Made by a program: the position numbers and the translations under genes. Of a stretch of 64,000 nucleotides of DNA, positions 38,154 through 46,673 are shown piece after piece (within the stretch, counting starts at the first letter, position 1; the number at the start of each line of letters is the position of its first letter). The notes beneath the pieces are model-generated. The model was not told the DNA's origin. It saw only the letters and a list, made by a program, of their open reading frames with translations, and searched no databases. Origin of the DNA: Planctomycetota bacterium (lineage in GTDB: Bacteria > Planctomycetota > Planctomycetia > Pirellulales > UBA7805); assembly GCA_003389215.1 (NCBI GenBank), contig QQVP01000094.1, positions 62,001-126,000 on the forward strand, written 5' to 3'.

Positions 38154-40508
38154 TCAAGGCGCGGGCTCGTCGCTATCGAGCCACGGAAAGGCCACCAACT
38201 TGTCGTCCGTGGCCAGCAGCAAGGCCTGGGCGGTTACGGCAAGGTTGCCGCCGCCCAAACCATCCTGTTTCAAGGTCAACTGAGGTCGTGGCACTGGCAG
38301 TCGATTGGGTCCCAGTTTCTGATCGAGCACCTGAATATTCTCGGGCGTCGGCCAATAGATGACCGTGCCGTAGAGAATTCCCCGACCCGCTCCACGCGGC
38401 GAATTCCTATTGTCCTTCCCCGACCACTCCGCTTCCAGCTTGCCGGTACGGGCGTTGAACCACCACACGCTGCGACCTGTCGCGATCAGATTGCCCTGGC
38501 CGACACCGAGCAGGTGCCGCGAAATGATCGGGACACTCTGCCAGACCCGCTCTCCCGTCGTCGCATCGAGCGCGACGATGTACTCGCTGTCGAGCGGGTC
38601 GACGATGACCAGTCCGTCATGGATCAGGCACGGGTTGAGTTTGCGGAAGAAATGGGCCGGCGGCCGCGACCATCTACCGCCATCGGCGCGCTCGTAGCGG
38701 TAGACCCAGCGAATTTCGCCCGTGGCCGCGTCGAGCGCGGCGATGGCTCCCAGGTTGGTGTTGTAGTAGAGCGTCCCCTGGTGCAGCGTGAGCAGGTTGT
38801 TGGCCGTCTTCTGGACCGACCCCGCGGCACAGATCTTGGTGCGCCAGCGGAGCTCGCCAGTTTGCCCGTCGAGACAGGCCACGAAAGCCTCGGACCAAAG
38901 GTCGCCGCGACGCATCCCCACGTAGGCGTACTTGTCGTCCGCCACCGGCGGCCCTTCGAAGCTCCATTTCTCGCTGAGAAACCGACTCACCTTGTCGCGC
39001 CGGGGAACCTGCCATACCTGTTCGCCCTCGCGCTCGATGCCGAGACAAACCACGAAGCTACTGTACTTCTGGCTGACCGGGGCACCTTCCGTGGGAAGCG
39101 ACCTGGCACCGATGCGGGCATAGATGCGATTGCCCCGCGTGGTCATCGCGAAGCAGGCGGCGTCGAGCGACTGGCTGCCTGGCGAGGCCGACGTCCTGAC
39201 GGGATTGGCCTCCTCAAGGTTGTGAATGGAACCCAATCCGCTCGACCAGGCAGGCTTCCCATCGAGCGACCTCAAGGCGAATACGTCGCGCTGGTTGTTG
39301 AAGAAAATGTAGGGACCGACCGTCAGGGGGTGAAATACGAAAAACCGTTCGGCGCGACTCGCCGAAAAGGAGCGGCCGAAACGCGAGCCGAGGGGGTTCG
39401 ACGGTGGCGACAAGTCGCCTTGGTGAGTCAAGGGGCGGATCCAGATGGGATTCTCGCCCGCCAGGCGTCGTCCGCGCCGCGAGCGAACACCAAATGGACT
39501 GCCGGCAACGCGCGTTTGCTCGCCGGTATCATCAGGCAGCTTCCACGTCTCGCTCTCTCGGAGCAACGCGGCCAACGTCTTCGCGTACGGTCCGCTCCGC
39601 CCCGCCAGGCGGCCCGCCGCCTCGCCATGAAGACGCCGGAATACATCCAGCTCCAGCCGAGCTCGCTCGCGAGAGCCTTCGAGAATCGACGTCAACACGA
39701 GCCGCGCGCGGATCGAGGCGACGTCCAAGTCGGTTCCGGGATAGGCGAGCCAGGTCGGCGCCGCGTCGCGCTCGCCAAATTGACTCCGTAACTCGTCCCA
39801 GTCCTGAGCCAGATCGTAACCGGCCAGGCCCACCCAAACCGTTTGGCCATCAACCAACCGCAGCAGCGGGCTGATCTGCTGCCAGTACTGGCGAGCGCGG
39901 GCAAATTCGCCGCGCTCCAATGCCAACTGGGCGAGCATGTCGAGTGCATCGTCACCATAGCTGCTGCAAAAACGGAGACGTACCAGCTGCTCGAGCGGCG
40001 CCGCATCGCGCGCCGCCAGGCCCTCGCGGTACCACTGCTCGGCGGTCGGATCGACGCGCTCACGATAGAGGGCCAATGCCGACGCCGGCAGGCGAGCGAG
40101 CTGGCGATGGCACAGTTCTCGAATGCTCAGGTAACGGCGATCGGCAACCTGGACCACGCGACTGCCATGCTGATCGATCAACAGGCCGAGCGTCTCGATC
40201 GCGTCGTCCCAGCTCGAATTCTGCAACAATGCTTCCGCCCGGGCCAGGTGAGGACGCGCTTTCTGGATGTCGTCGTCTTCGATTTGCACCGCCGTCGAGA
40301 GCTCGAAGCGCTCGGAAGATCTGGGACCGACGAAACGCTGCCCGCTCGCCGGCGAAGACGAGAGCGCCAGCCACAGCCCAAGAAACGAGATGAGCAACCC
40401 GATGGTCAGGGCTCTTCCGAGCCGGCGGTCCGGCAGCGCGGTCGTGCGAGCCTCACATCGTCGCGCCCAGGTCGAGCTGTTCGACTGCCTCTCCGCGGCC
40501 GGATGCAT
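38154..40508 (-). CDS. TPR and PQQ-like beta-propeller anchored protein
   Basis: The 784-aa product has one N-terminal hydrophobic segment (residues about 31-53, anchor or signal) and a helical N-terminal half of TPR-like units. A C-terminal half of PQQ-type propeller blades follows, with repeated GKLEAEW, GELRWRT and GERVWQ-type strands. Propeller proteins of this kind bind other proteins or act as quinoprotein-like folds; no PQQ catalytic residues were confirmed. Upstream, AGTATA (40561-40566, minus TATACT) with TTTCCT 17 bases away may be its promoter. It may head the MoxR cluster. Confidence 0.8.
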   Translation of the reverse strand: MHPAAERQSNSSTWARRCEARTTALPDRRLGRALTIGLLISFLGLWLALSSSPASGQRFVGPRSSERFELSTAVQIEDDDIQKARPHLARAEALLQNSSWDDAIETLGLLIDQHGSRVVQVADRRYLSIRELCHRQLARLPASALALYRERVDPTAEQWYREGLAARDAAPLEQLVRLRFCSSYGDDALDMLAQLALERGEFARARQYWQQISPLLRLVDGQTVWVGLAGYDLAQDWDELRSQFGERDAAPTWLAYPGTDLDVASIRARLVLTSILEGSRERARLELDVFRRLHGEAAGRLAGRSGPYAKTLAALLRESETWKLPDDTGEQTRVAGSPFGVRSRRGRRLAGENPIWIRPLTHQGDLSPPSNPLGSRFGRSFSASRAERFFVFHPLTVGPYIFFNNQRDVFALRSLDGKPAWSSGLGSIHNLEEANPVRTSASPGSQSLDAACFAMTTRGNRIYARIGARSLPTEGAPVSQKYSSFVVCLGIEREGEQVWQVPRRDKVSRFLSEKWSFEGPPVADDKYAYVGMRRGDLWSEAFVACLDGQTGELRWRTKICAAGSVQKTANNLLTLHQGTLYYNTNLGAIAALDAATGEIRWVYRYERADGGRWSRPPAHFFRKLNPCLIHDGLVIVDPLDSEYIVALDATTGERVWQSVPIISRHLLGVGQGNLIATGRSVWWFNARTGKLEAEWSGKDNRNSPRGAGRGILYGTVIYWPTPENIQVLDQKLGPNRLPVPRPQLTLKQDGLGGGNLAVTAQALLLATDDKLVAFPWLDSDEPAP

Positions 40509-40560
40509 GGGGATTCCGTCGCCCTAACGATTTGCAAAATAGTGAGTTACGAATGTGGGT

Positions 40561-40589
40561 AGTATACGGAGGAGGGTCGGCCAAGGAAA
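40561..40589 (-). promoter_or_regulatory. Promoter-like element before the TPR/PQQ gene
   Basis: On the minus strand TTTCCT (40584-40589) and TATACT (40561-40566) are separated by 17 bases, about 46 bases upstream of the start at 40508. The -35 is weak. Confidence 0.35.
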
Positions 40590-40710
40590 GCCGCGGGCAA
40601 GAGAGACGCGCTGTCTTGCCCCGCCCGATCGCGTCCTGCGTGGCGGGCTTGGACGGCGCCAAACGCGTTTCTCGCCAAGAACTTATGCGGACCAACGCGC
40701 GGTCGACGAG

Positions 40711-40899
40711 CTAATCGCTCGACGCATAGCCTTCGAGGAGTCGACCCAAATAGAATGCGGTCACTCCTGCCACCAACATGATCACCATCTCGCTTAGGTG
40801 GATCGTGCGCCCCAGCACGTTGGTCAGTTGCATGATCATCGACAGCGGCAAGAGAAGCAGGCCGGCGATCTGGAGGGATCTCCCAAGTGCTCGCATCAC
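40711..40899 (-). CDS. Small two-helix membrane protein
   Basis: The 62-aa product is almost entirely hydrophobic, with helices at about residues 10-27 and 36-54. It starts MMRALGRSLQIAG; either methionine could be the start. No family recognised. It is divergent from the DUF983 gene and lies at the edge of the respiratory locus. Confidence 0.6.
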   Translation of the reverse strand: MMRALGRSLQIAGLLLLPLSMIMQLTNVLGRTIHLSEMVIMLVAGVTAFYLGRLLEGYASSD

Positions 40900-40953
40900 T
40901 CTTTGTTTCCCTGAAGCGGTGAGTCCTCTCGCCCGACCGTTAGCTGGCTATTC

Positions 40954-41364
40954 GTGTCGAATCATCCCGACAATCTGCCCGCCCCGTTGACGCTGACGCG
41001 ACTGCTGGGCAGATGCCTGCGGGTTCGTTGCCCGCGTTGCGGAAAGAGCTCGATGTTCTCCGGCTACTTCCGGATGAAGTCACAGTGCGACGCTTGTGGT
41101 GCCCGCTTCGAACGAGGGCCGGGCTACTACCTCGGTTCTATCTACTTCAACTACGGACTGACGGCAACCCTCGTCACCGCGGGCTATATGCTGATGTTCG
41201 TGACAACCGACTGGAGTGAGCCGCTGAAGCTTGGTCTGTTGGGCAGCTTCACCTTGCTCTTTCCCCTCTGGTTCTTCCGCTATGCCCGCTGCTTCTGGTA
41301 CGGCATGGACTATTACTTTGATCCGGAGGCCGACGCGGAGAAGTCTCCGCGAAGCAGTTCCTAA
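40954..41364 (+). CDS. DUF983 zinc-ribbon membrane protein
   Basis: The 136-aa protein starts at a GTG. Its N-terminal part has CPRCGKSSMF and, 20 residues on, CDACGARFERGPGYY, giving two CxxC pairs that form a zinc ribbon. Two hydrophobic helices follow. This is the DUF983 family, often found near cytochrome oxidase genes and thought to serve in oxidase biogenesis; the exact role is unknown. It faces the oxidase operon end to end. Confidence 0.85.
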   Translation: MSNHPDNLPAPLTLTRLLGRCLRVRCPRCGKSSMFSGYFRMKSQCDACGARFERGPGYYLGSIYFNYGLTATLVTAGYMLMFVTTDWSEPLKLGLLGSFTLLFPLWFFRYARCFWYGMDYYFDPEADAEKSPRSSS

Positions 41365-41366
41365 CC

Positions 41367-41414
41367 GGCCGCTCCTCACGGGAGGCCCAAGCCTCTCGGC
41401 GTGCGAACGGCACG
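41367..41414. terminator. Hairpins between DUF983 and the oxidase operon end
   Basis: An imperfect stem links GGCC at 41367 with GGCC at 41384-41387 around TCAC, and a 5-bp stem (CGTGC at 41400-41404, GCACG at 41410-41414) lies next to the stop of the minus-strand gene. No T-tract follows. They sit at a convergent junction, where termination is expected. Confidence 0.3.
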
Positions 41415-41415
41415 A

Positions 41416-41760
41416 TCACGCCATCGCATGTTCTTCGACATGCTCTTCTGCGGGGGCTGCCGCCTCTTCGGGAACTTGCTGCAGGGCTTCCTGATCGCGA
41501 CGGGCTCGGCGCAGCTCGACATAGACATAGGTGCCGAACGATCCGGCGATCAGGGCCGGCATGCTGAGCATGAAGAGTATGCTCCAGAAATAGCCGCGGG
41601 CGATGTTCATCTGCTGCGAGTCGTTGGCCGCGACCGCGTCCTTGCAGCCCGGACAGGCCACCGCGAAATCGGCGCTCAGCACGAGCAAGGCCACAGCCAA
41701 TGCCACGAGCGGCAAGGCCCCGCGCCAACACGACAAGCTTGAGGAGCGATGTACGTTCAT
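41416..41760 (-). CDS. Small membrane protein at the end of the oxidase locus
   Basis: The 114-aa product has a signal (residues about 12-36, ending near VACPGC), a second helix (55-78), and a Glu/Ala/His tail ending HVEEHAMA. The CPGC motif just after the first helix could bind a metal or form a disulphide. I do not recognise a family. It is 28 bases downstream of the DUF420 gene and probably co-transcribed. Role in oxidase assembly is suggested by position only. Confidence 0.65.
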   Translation of the reverse strand: MNVHRSSSLSCWRGALPLVALAVALLVLSADFAVACPGCKDAVAANDSQQMNIARGYFWSILFMLSMPALIAGSFGTYVYVELRRARRDQEALQQVPEEAAAPAEEHVEEHAMA

Positions 41761-41788
41761 TTGCTTCCTTCGACTATGGAATTCTAGG

Positions 41789-42241
41789 TTAAGCGACCAC
41801 CGGCGGGTAGAGCCAATAGACCATCCAGTAGACGACGACCCCCGTGATGGAAACGTAGAGCCAGATGGGATACGTCCAGCGGGCCCAGCGGCGGTGTCGC
41901 AGACGCTGATCCGTCAGCCCGAAGTAGATCGTTGCCAGGGCCAGCACCGGGACCGTCATGGCCAGCAGAACGTGACTGATCAGAATCGCGTAGTAGATGT
42001 ACGAGATAGGCGGCGGTCCGCCGAAACGCACGTGACCCGCCGTGTAGTGATATGCCAGGTAGCAGGCCAGAAAGGCGACCGAGACGAAGAACGCCGAGAG
42101 CATCGCGATCTTGTGGGCGCGTTCCTTGCGTTGCTTGATCAAGACGAAGCCCACGATCAGGAGAACGCCCGCCAGCGCATTGAGCGAGACGTTCACGGTC
42201 GGAAAATCGCGCGCGGAGAACTCGAAGGCGGCAATGGGCAT
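41789..42241 (-). CDS. DUF420 family membrane protein
   Basis: The 150-aa product has four or five hydrophobic helices with histidines at the ends (AYHYTAGH, ISHVLLAM, TYPIWLYVSITGV). This is the DUF420 (CtaM/YozB) family, which is needed for maturation of some haem-copper oxidases. It follows the SCO gene by eight bases. Confidence 0.88.
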   Translation of the reverse strand: MPIAAFEFSARDFPTVNVSLNALAGVLLIVGFVLIKQRKERAHKIAMLSAFFVSVAFLACYLAYHYTAGHVRFGGPPPISYIYYAILISHVLLAMTVPVLALATIYFGLTDQRLRHRRWARWTYPIWLYVSITGVVVYWMVYWLYPPVVA

Positions 42242-42249
42242 CGCGTGAC

Positions 42250-42906
42250 CTAGATCGCCTCGCCCCGCTTGGCTGCCAGCAATTCACGAAGCAGCTTGCG
42301 GAGTTCCTCAATCTCGGGCTCGGAGTTATAGGTATAGGCGCCCCGAAAGGTGCCGGTGTGGTCGAACACGACCAGCTCGCGGGTATGTTCCTTCAGCCCG
42401 GCCACAACGCCCATTTCCTTTCCAAAGCGGCGGACGTCACGCAGCTTCCCGTTCATGAACAACCACCGCTCGCGGTCGGCCGAAAAGGTATCGGCGTAGG
42501 CAGAGAGTTCCTCAGGCGTATCCTCCACTGGATCGACCGAGATGCTCACGAAACGGACTTCCTGAAACTCGGGATGTTTGTGCAGCGCCTGAACCGAAGT
42601 GTTCATCGCGCGACACTGATGCGGACACGACGAGAAGAAGGTGTTGGCCACCCACACTTCACCGCGCAGTTGCTCGAAGTTGTAGATCTCGCCGCTCCGC
42701 TCAATCATCGTAAAGGAAGCCAGATCGACCGGGGCCTCGCCCGGGACGACGACCTTGTCGTCGGACGCATCATTCGCATCCGTCGTCGCTTCGATCGTGG
42801 CGTTTGGAGGCTCACCGTCGGCATCGCGCGGCAGGAAACGATAGGCAACGTAGGCCCCTGCCCCGAGCACCAGCACGGCCAGCCAGACTTTGACACCACC
42901 ACTCAT
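42250..42906 (-). CDS. SCO1/SenC-family copper chaperone
   Basis: SCO proteins deliver copper to, or reduce, the CuA site of oxidase subunit II. The 218-aa product has an N-terminal anchor (residues about 6-23) and a periplasmic thioredoxin fold. The copper ligands are C94 and C98 in CPHQC, with H183 in DHTG. All are present. Its start ATG at 42906 overlaps the stop of the permease gene (ATGA), so the two are co-translated. A spacer rich in Asp/Ala/Pro lies between anchor and domain. Confidence 0.92.
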   Translation of the reverse strand: MSGGVKVWLAVLVLGAGAYVAYRFLPRDADGEPPNATIEATTDANDASDDKVVVPGEAPVDLASFTMIERSGEIYNFEQLRGEVWVANTFFSSCPHQCRAMNTSVQALHKHPEFQEVRFVSISVDPVEDTPEELSAYADTFSADRERWLFMNGKLRDVRRFGKEMGVVAGLKEHTRELVVFDHTGTFRGAYTYNSEPEIEELRKLLRELLAAKRGEAI

Positions 42907-43730
42907 GACAACAAATCTCCTTTCGTGCCGCGGCGCGAAGACAGGCACGCCAGGGCAAACATAACGAGGGCGAAGGCGACCGTTGCCGCCCAACAAGTCG
43001 AAAGCGACGGGCCGTCGACCTGTCCGTCGACGAGCAACTGACGCAACCCCGCCACGCTGTAGGTCAGTGGATTAGCGCTGACAATCCAGACCATCCAACC
43101 CTCGCCCGGCGGAAAAAAGGAACCGGACAAGAGCCACATGGGCAACAGCACCAGGCTCATAATCGCGTGAAATCCGTGCGTGCTCTCCATGCGCCAGGCG
43201 ATGACAAAGCCCAGTGCGGTCAGGGCCAGCGACGCGACCGCCATCAGTAAGACAACCTGACCAATCGCCAACGGGTCGACCGCCAGGCCGTCCAACGTGA
43301 GGTAGCCCAACACCAGAAACAGGAGTGCCTGGAACATGGCCAAAGCAGCCCCACCCGAGAGGATTCCCAGCGTCATCGCCCAGCGGGGCACCGGCGCGAT
43401 CAGGACCGACTGCAGGAAGCCCTCGCGGCGGTCCTCGATCAGCGAGATCGTCGCGAAGATCGCGGTGAACAGCAGGATCATCACCAGCGTACCGGGAAAG
43501 AAATGGACGTAGTCGAACTGGGAACCGCGAAAGCCCTCGCTGAAGAGCAGCCAGAAAATGATCGGCTGGCCGAGCGCCCCGAACACCCGGTTGCGCTGAC
43601 GCAGGAAGCGCACCAGTTCGCGGCGGCAAAGTGTGCCGACGGCGGGCCACGGATTCTCGTCGATGGGCGCCGCTGGCGGATTGTCGGAGATCGGGGACTC
43701 TAGCGTCTTACTCGACGGGGTGCTACTCAA
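42903..43730 (-). CDS. ABC-2 type permease within the oxidase locus
   Basis: The 275-aa protein has six hydrophobic helices and the ABC-2/DrrB-NatB pattern, with a cytoplasmic N-terminus (LCRRELVRFLRQRNRVFG) and SVLIAPVPRWAM. It overlaps both its ATPase gene (upstream) and the SCO gene (downstream) by four bases. The linkage suggests a role in oxidase assembly, such as moving a cofactor or lipid, but the substrate is not deducible. Confidence 0.85.
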   Translation of the reverse strand: MSSTPSSKTLESPISDNPPAAPIDENPWPAVGTLCRRELVRFLRQRNRVFGALGQPIIFWLLFSEGFRGSQFDYVHFFPGTLVMILLFTAIFATISLIEDRREGFLQSVLIAPVPRWAMTLGILSGGAALAMFQALLFLVLGYLTLDGLAVDPLAIGQVVLLMAVASLALTALGFVIAWRMESTHGFHAIMSLVLLPMWLLSGSFFPPGEGWMVWIVSANPLTYSVAGLRQLLVDGQVDGPSLSTCWAATVAFALVMFALACLSSRRGTKGDLLS

Positions 43731-44695
43731 CGGACGGCCTCCTTAGAATCCGCGACAGCCTCTTCCACTTCGTCACGAAACAGGTGGCCGGTGCGGGCTA
43801 CGAAGACATCCTCCAGCGAGGGTCGGGCGAAGGTGATCGAGTCGATCGCGCCGGGAAAGGCTTCGACGAGTTGGGCGACCCAGCGGTGGCCATCCTCACG
43901 TTCCAGTCGCACGTCGCCGTCCACCACATGAGCGTCGCAAGCGAAACGCTCGGAGATCGCTGCCGCGAGGCCGGCCGGCTCGGCCGCGCGAATCGTGATC
44001 GCATCGCCGCCGATCGTGTCGCGCAAGGCATCCGGCGTGTCGAGCGCCACCAGCCTGCCCTCGTGCATGATGCCCACACGGTCGGCCCGTTCCGCCTCTT
44101 CGAGCAGGTGGGTCGTCAACGCGATGGTGACTCCATCATCCTGGCGAATCTGTTCCAGGTGCTGCCACAGTTCGCTGCGGGCCATCGGGTCGAGGGCCGT
44201 GCTCGGTTCGTCCAGCAGCAGAATCCGCGGTTGATGGAGCAGGCTCTTGGCGAGCTCCACGCGGCGACGAAGTCCGCCGGAGAGCTTCTCCGTCCGCTCG
44301 TCGCGACGCTCCCCAAGATTGAAGCGGGCGAGCAGCTCGTCAATTCGTTCAGCGAGACGCGGTCCGGTGACGCCGTAGAGATGCCCGTGATGCTGCAGAT
44401 TCTCGACGACGGTGAGCTTCTTGTCGAGGCTGGGAGCCTGAAACACGACGCCCAGCAGGGGGCGAATCGGTCGCACGTCGCGGGCCAGGTCGAACGATTC
44501 GATCCGCACGCTTCCGCTCTGCAGAGGAACGAGCGTGGTGAGCAGGCGAAAGAGGGTCGTCTTGCCTCCCCCGTTGGGACCGACGAAGGCGAAGATCTCG
44601 CCGCGGGGAATCGAGAAGCTGACCGAGTCGAGCGCGCGGCGTGGCCCGTAACTGAAACTCACGTCCTCGACCGCAATCGCACTGGCCACATTCAT
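43727..44695 (-). CDS. ABC transporter ATPase within the oxidase locus
   Basis: The 322-aa protein has Walker A GPNGGGKTT, signature LSGGLRRRVELAK, Walker B LLLDEPSTALDP and switch TTHLLEEAERADR. A C-terminal domain after residue 220 is typical of DrrA/NatA-type ATPases. The start is the ATG at 44695; the preceding frame has no family sequence. Its stop overlaps the permease start. Confidence 0.9.
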   Translation of the reverse strand: MNVASAIAVEDVSFSYGPRRALDSVSFSIPRGEIFAFVGPNGGGKTTLFRLLTTLVPLQSGSVRIESFDLARDVRPIRPLLGVVFQAPSLDKKLTVVENLQHHGHLYGVTGPRLAERIDELLARFNLGERRDERTEKLSGGLRRRVELAKSLLHQPRILLLDEPSTALDPMARSELWQHLEQIRQDDGVTIALTTHLLEEAERADRVGIMHEGRLVALDTPDALRDTIGGDAITIRAAEPAGLAAAISERFACDAHVVDGDVRLEREDGHRWVAQLVEAFPGAIDSITFARPSLEDVFVARTGHLFRDEVEEAVADSKEAVR

Positions 44696-44744
44696 AACGC
44701 GGTCTGAATCTCTCGCACGACGCTCGGGCCGGCAGCCGTCCGAA

Positions 44745-45257
44745 CTAATGGGAGTCGCCCTCGCCCTCGTCCGCGTCATGCTCCGACGATTCGTGTTCTG
44801 TCGATTCGTGGTCCGCCGCCGAGCCGGGGGCGTCCGCATCACCTTCGTGGTCGCCATGATCGGCCTCGATCAGACCGGTTCCGACATTGCGCCAGCGCTC
44901 CTTCGAATAGCCGTAGAGTCCGTTGTCGGTGCGGAGCCCGATGTCGGGGACCAGCATCAGAACCAAAAATATGGACATCAACCCCGCGGGAATCGTAAGG
45001 ACGTACTTCCAGTTGGCCTCGTACTTTAGGTGCATGAAGAACATGATCACCAGCAGGGCCTTGGCGCAGGAGACGGCCATCATGATCGTCCGGCTGACGC
45101 TCTCGGGCACCTGCTTCTGCCAAAATTCCATGTTCGTGAGGAACGAAATGGCGGTCAGCACGCACAACGCGACGAACACGGCGATGTACGGCCCGATACT
45201 CCCGTGATGCGCATGTTCGTGCTCGCCATGGTGGCCCGTTTCAGCAATCTCGGACAT
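44745..45257 (-). CDS. Cytochrome c oxidase subunit IV with His/acidic tail
   Basis: The 170-aa product has the three-helix core of prokaryotic subunit IV (residues about 25-45, 60-80, 88-108), with MMAVSCAKALLVIMFFMHLKYE. The usual subunit ends near residue 110; here a 50-residue tail is full of His, Asp, Glu and Ser. The N-terminus is also His-rich (GHHGEHEHAHHG). Both could hold metal. It lies just upstream of the ABC genes. Confidence 0.82.
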   Translation of the reverse strand: MSEIAETGHHGEHEHAHHGSIGPYIAVFVALCVLTAISFLTNMEFWQKQVPESVSRTIMMAVSCAKALLVIMFFMHLKYEANWKYVLTIPAGLMSIFLVLMLVPDIGLRTDNGLYGYSKERWRNVGTGLIEADHGDHEGDADAPGSAADHESTEHESSEHDADEGEGDSH

Positions 45258-45360
45258 TCGTCAACCTCTTGAACTCGGCAGGCAATCGTGCCGTGCGATC
45301 ATGTACTGTGGGGCCGAAGTCGACGGCCCTTATCTTGTTTCGCGACAATCGAGCGCGCGT

Positions 45361-46587
45361 TTATCGGAACAGGTACAACAGCGGGAACAGGAAGATCCAA
45401 ACCAGATCGACAAAGTGCCAATAAAGGCCGATGTTCTCGACCCCCACAGACCGCGAGGCATCGAGCCGGACGAACAACATCAGGGCGAATACGATCAGTC
45501 CCACCAGCACGTGAATGGCGTGAAACCCGGTCAGCAGGAAGTAGGTGCTGGCCCACATGTTGCCGCCGGCAATCACGAAGGGGAGTCGCAGCCAGGGGTC
45601 CTGATCGTTGTAGCCCAGCGTGGCGCCGTGCCCGCCGTCATGATCTTCGCCATGGCCCGCCTGGCTATGCAGGGGATAGATCCGCAAGGCGAGATCCTGA
45701 ATCGCCAGGGCGCCGCGAGGATCGTCGGGGTTGCGCGCGGCAAGGCGTTCGGCCTCGCGGACCTCGGCCTGAATTTCGGTGATGCGGTCCTCCCGCTTCA
45801 TACGCTCTTCTTTGCGACTGGCGAGCTCGGCCAGTTTGGCCTCGATGTATGCTTCGCGATCGGGAATCTCGGCAAGCCGCTCTTGCTTATCCGCGAGCTC
45901 GGCTTCGAGATCCTTCAGGTCGGACCTGGCATCGCGGATATCCTCCTCGTCGGCGTCCTCGGCGTTCGTCAGCTTGGCGAGGTCATCCTGGGCCGTCTTG
46001 ATGTCCGACTGCAATTCTTCGATCTCGCCCGGCAGGTTCTGCTTTTCGTCGGGCAACTGGGCTTGCTCCGCGGTGAGTCGCTCGGTGAGCGCCACCTCGT
46101 CGTTCAGCTCTTGGGCCAGATCGGCGAGTCGCGTTCGCACCGCGGCCACGTATTCCAAGTCGGCCTGTTCGTAGATCATGCCTCGCGGCAGGGCCGGGTA
46201 GATTCCATGGGAGAATTTGGAGTTGTACTCGTAGGCCTTCACGCCGAGGAACACACTGCCCAGCACCAGCGTGAGAAACATCCACATCTTGGCCTGGCCG
46301 GCTCGATTGACGCGGGCGGCTTCGAGGCACAAGACGATCGTCACGCTGGAACAGATCAACACGAAGGTGTTGAAGGCCCCAATCACCTCGACGAGGTGAA
46401 CGTCGTCCGGCGTCGGCCAGGCGACGGCCCCAAAACGGAGCACGATGTACGTGCCGATCAGGGCCGCGAAGAACATGATCTCCGTCGACAAGAACAGCCA
46501 CATGAACAGCTTGCCGTTAGGTAGCGGCAAAGCCGGCTCGTACTGCAACTGAATATGCTCGTGATGACCGTGCTCGCTATCGGCCAT
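45361..46587 (-). CDS. ctaE: Cytochrome c oxidase subunit III with coiled-coil insertion
   Basis: The 408-aa protein has the subunit III core split in two. Residues 25-120 hold three helices ending in GVKAYEY, and residues 337-408 hold the last helices with [21 protein letters not shown]. Typical subunit III is near 200 aa. Between them, residues about 125-335, is a long charged helical region rich in Glu, Leu, Arg and Asp that reads as a coiled coil. If the core topology is standard, this domain faces the periplasm. The reading frame is uninterrupted. Confidence 0.88.
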   Translation of the reverse strand: MADSEHGHHEHIQLQYEPALPLPNGKLFMWLFLSTEIMFFAALIGTYIVLRFGAVAWPTPDDVHLVEVIGAFNTFVLICSSVTIVLCLEAARVNRAGQAKMWMFLTLVLGSVFLGVKAYEYNSKFSHGIYPALPRGMIYEQADLEYVAAVRTRLADLAQELNDEVALTERLTAEQAQLPDEKQNLPGEIEELQSDIKTAQDDLAKLTNAEDADEEDIRDARSDLKDLEAELADKQERLAEIPDREAYIEAKLAELASRKEERMKREDRITEIQAEVREAERLAARNPDDPRGALAIQDLALRIYPLHSQAGHGEDHDGGHGATLGYNDQDPWLRLPFVIAGGNMWASTYFLLTGFHAIHVLVGLIVFALMLFVRLDASRSVGVENIGLYWHFVDLVWIFLFPLLYLFR

Positions 46588-46673
46588 GTTTAGCCTCGGT
46601 GCTTTCTTGTTCGATTGTCTTCTTATGGTTGACGATTACGCGGACCAGCTGGCCGCCGCCTCGGTCGCCGCGA

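Noticed and set aside
41400..41414. Small hairpin read alone as a specific regulatory element
   Set aside because: A 5-bp stem is too short to stand out by itself in GC-rich sequence; it was listed only as part of a possible terminator region.
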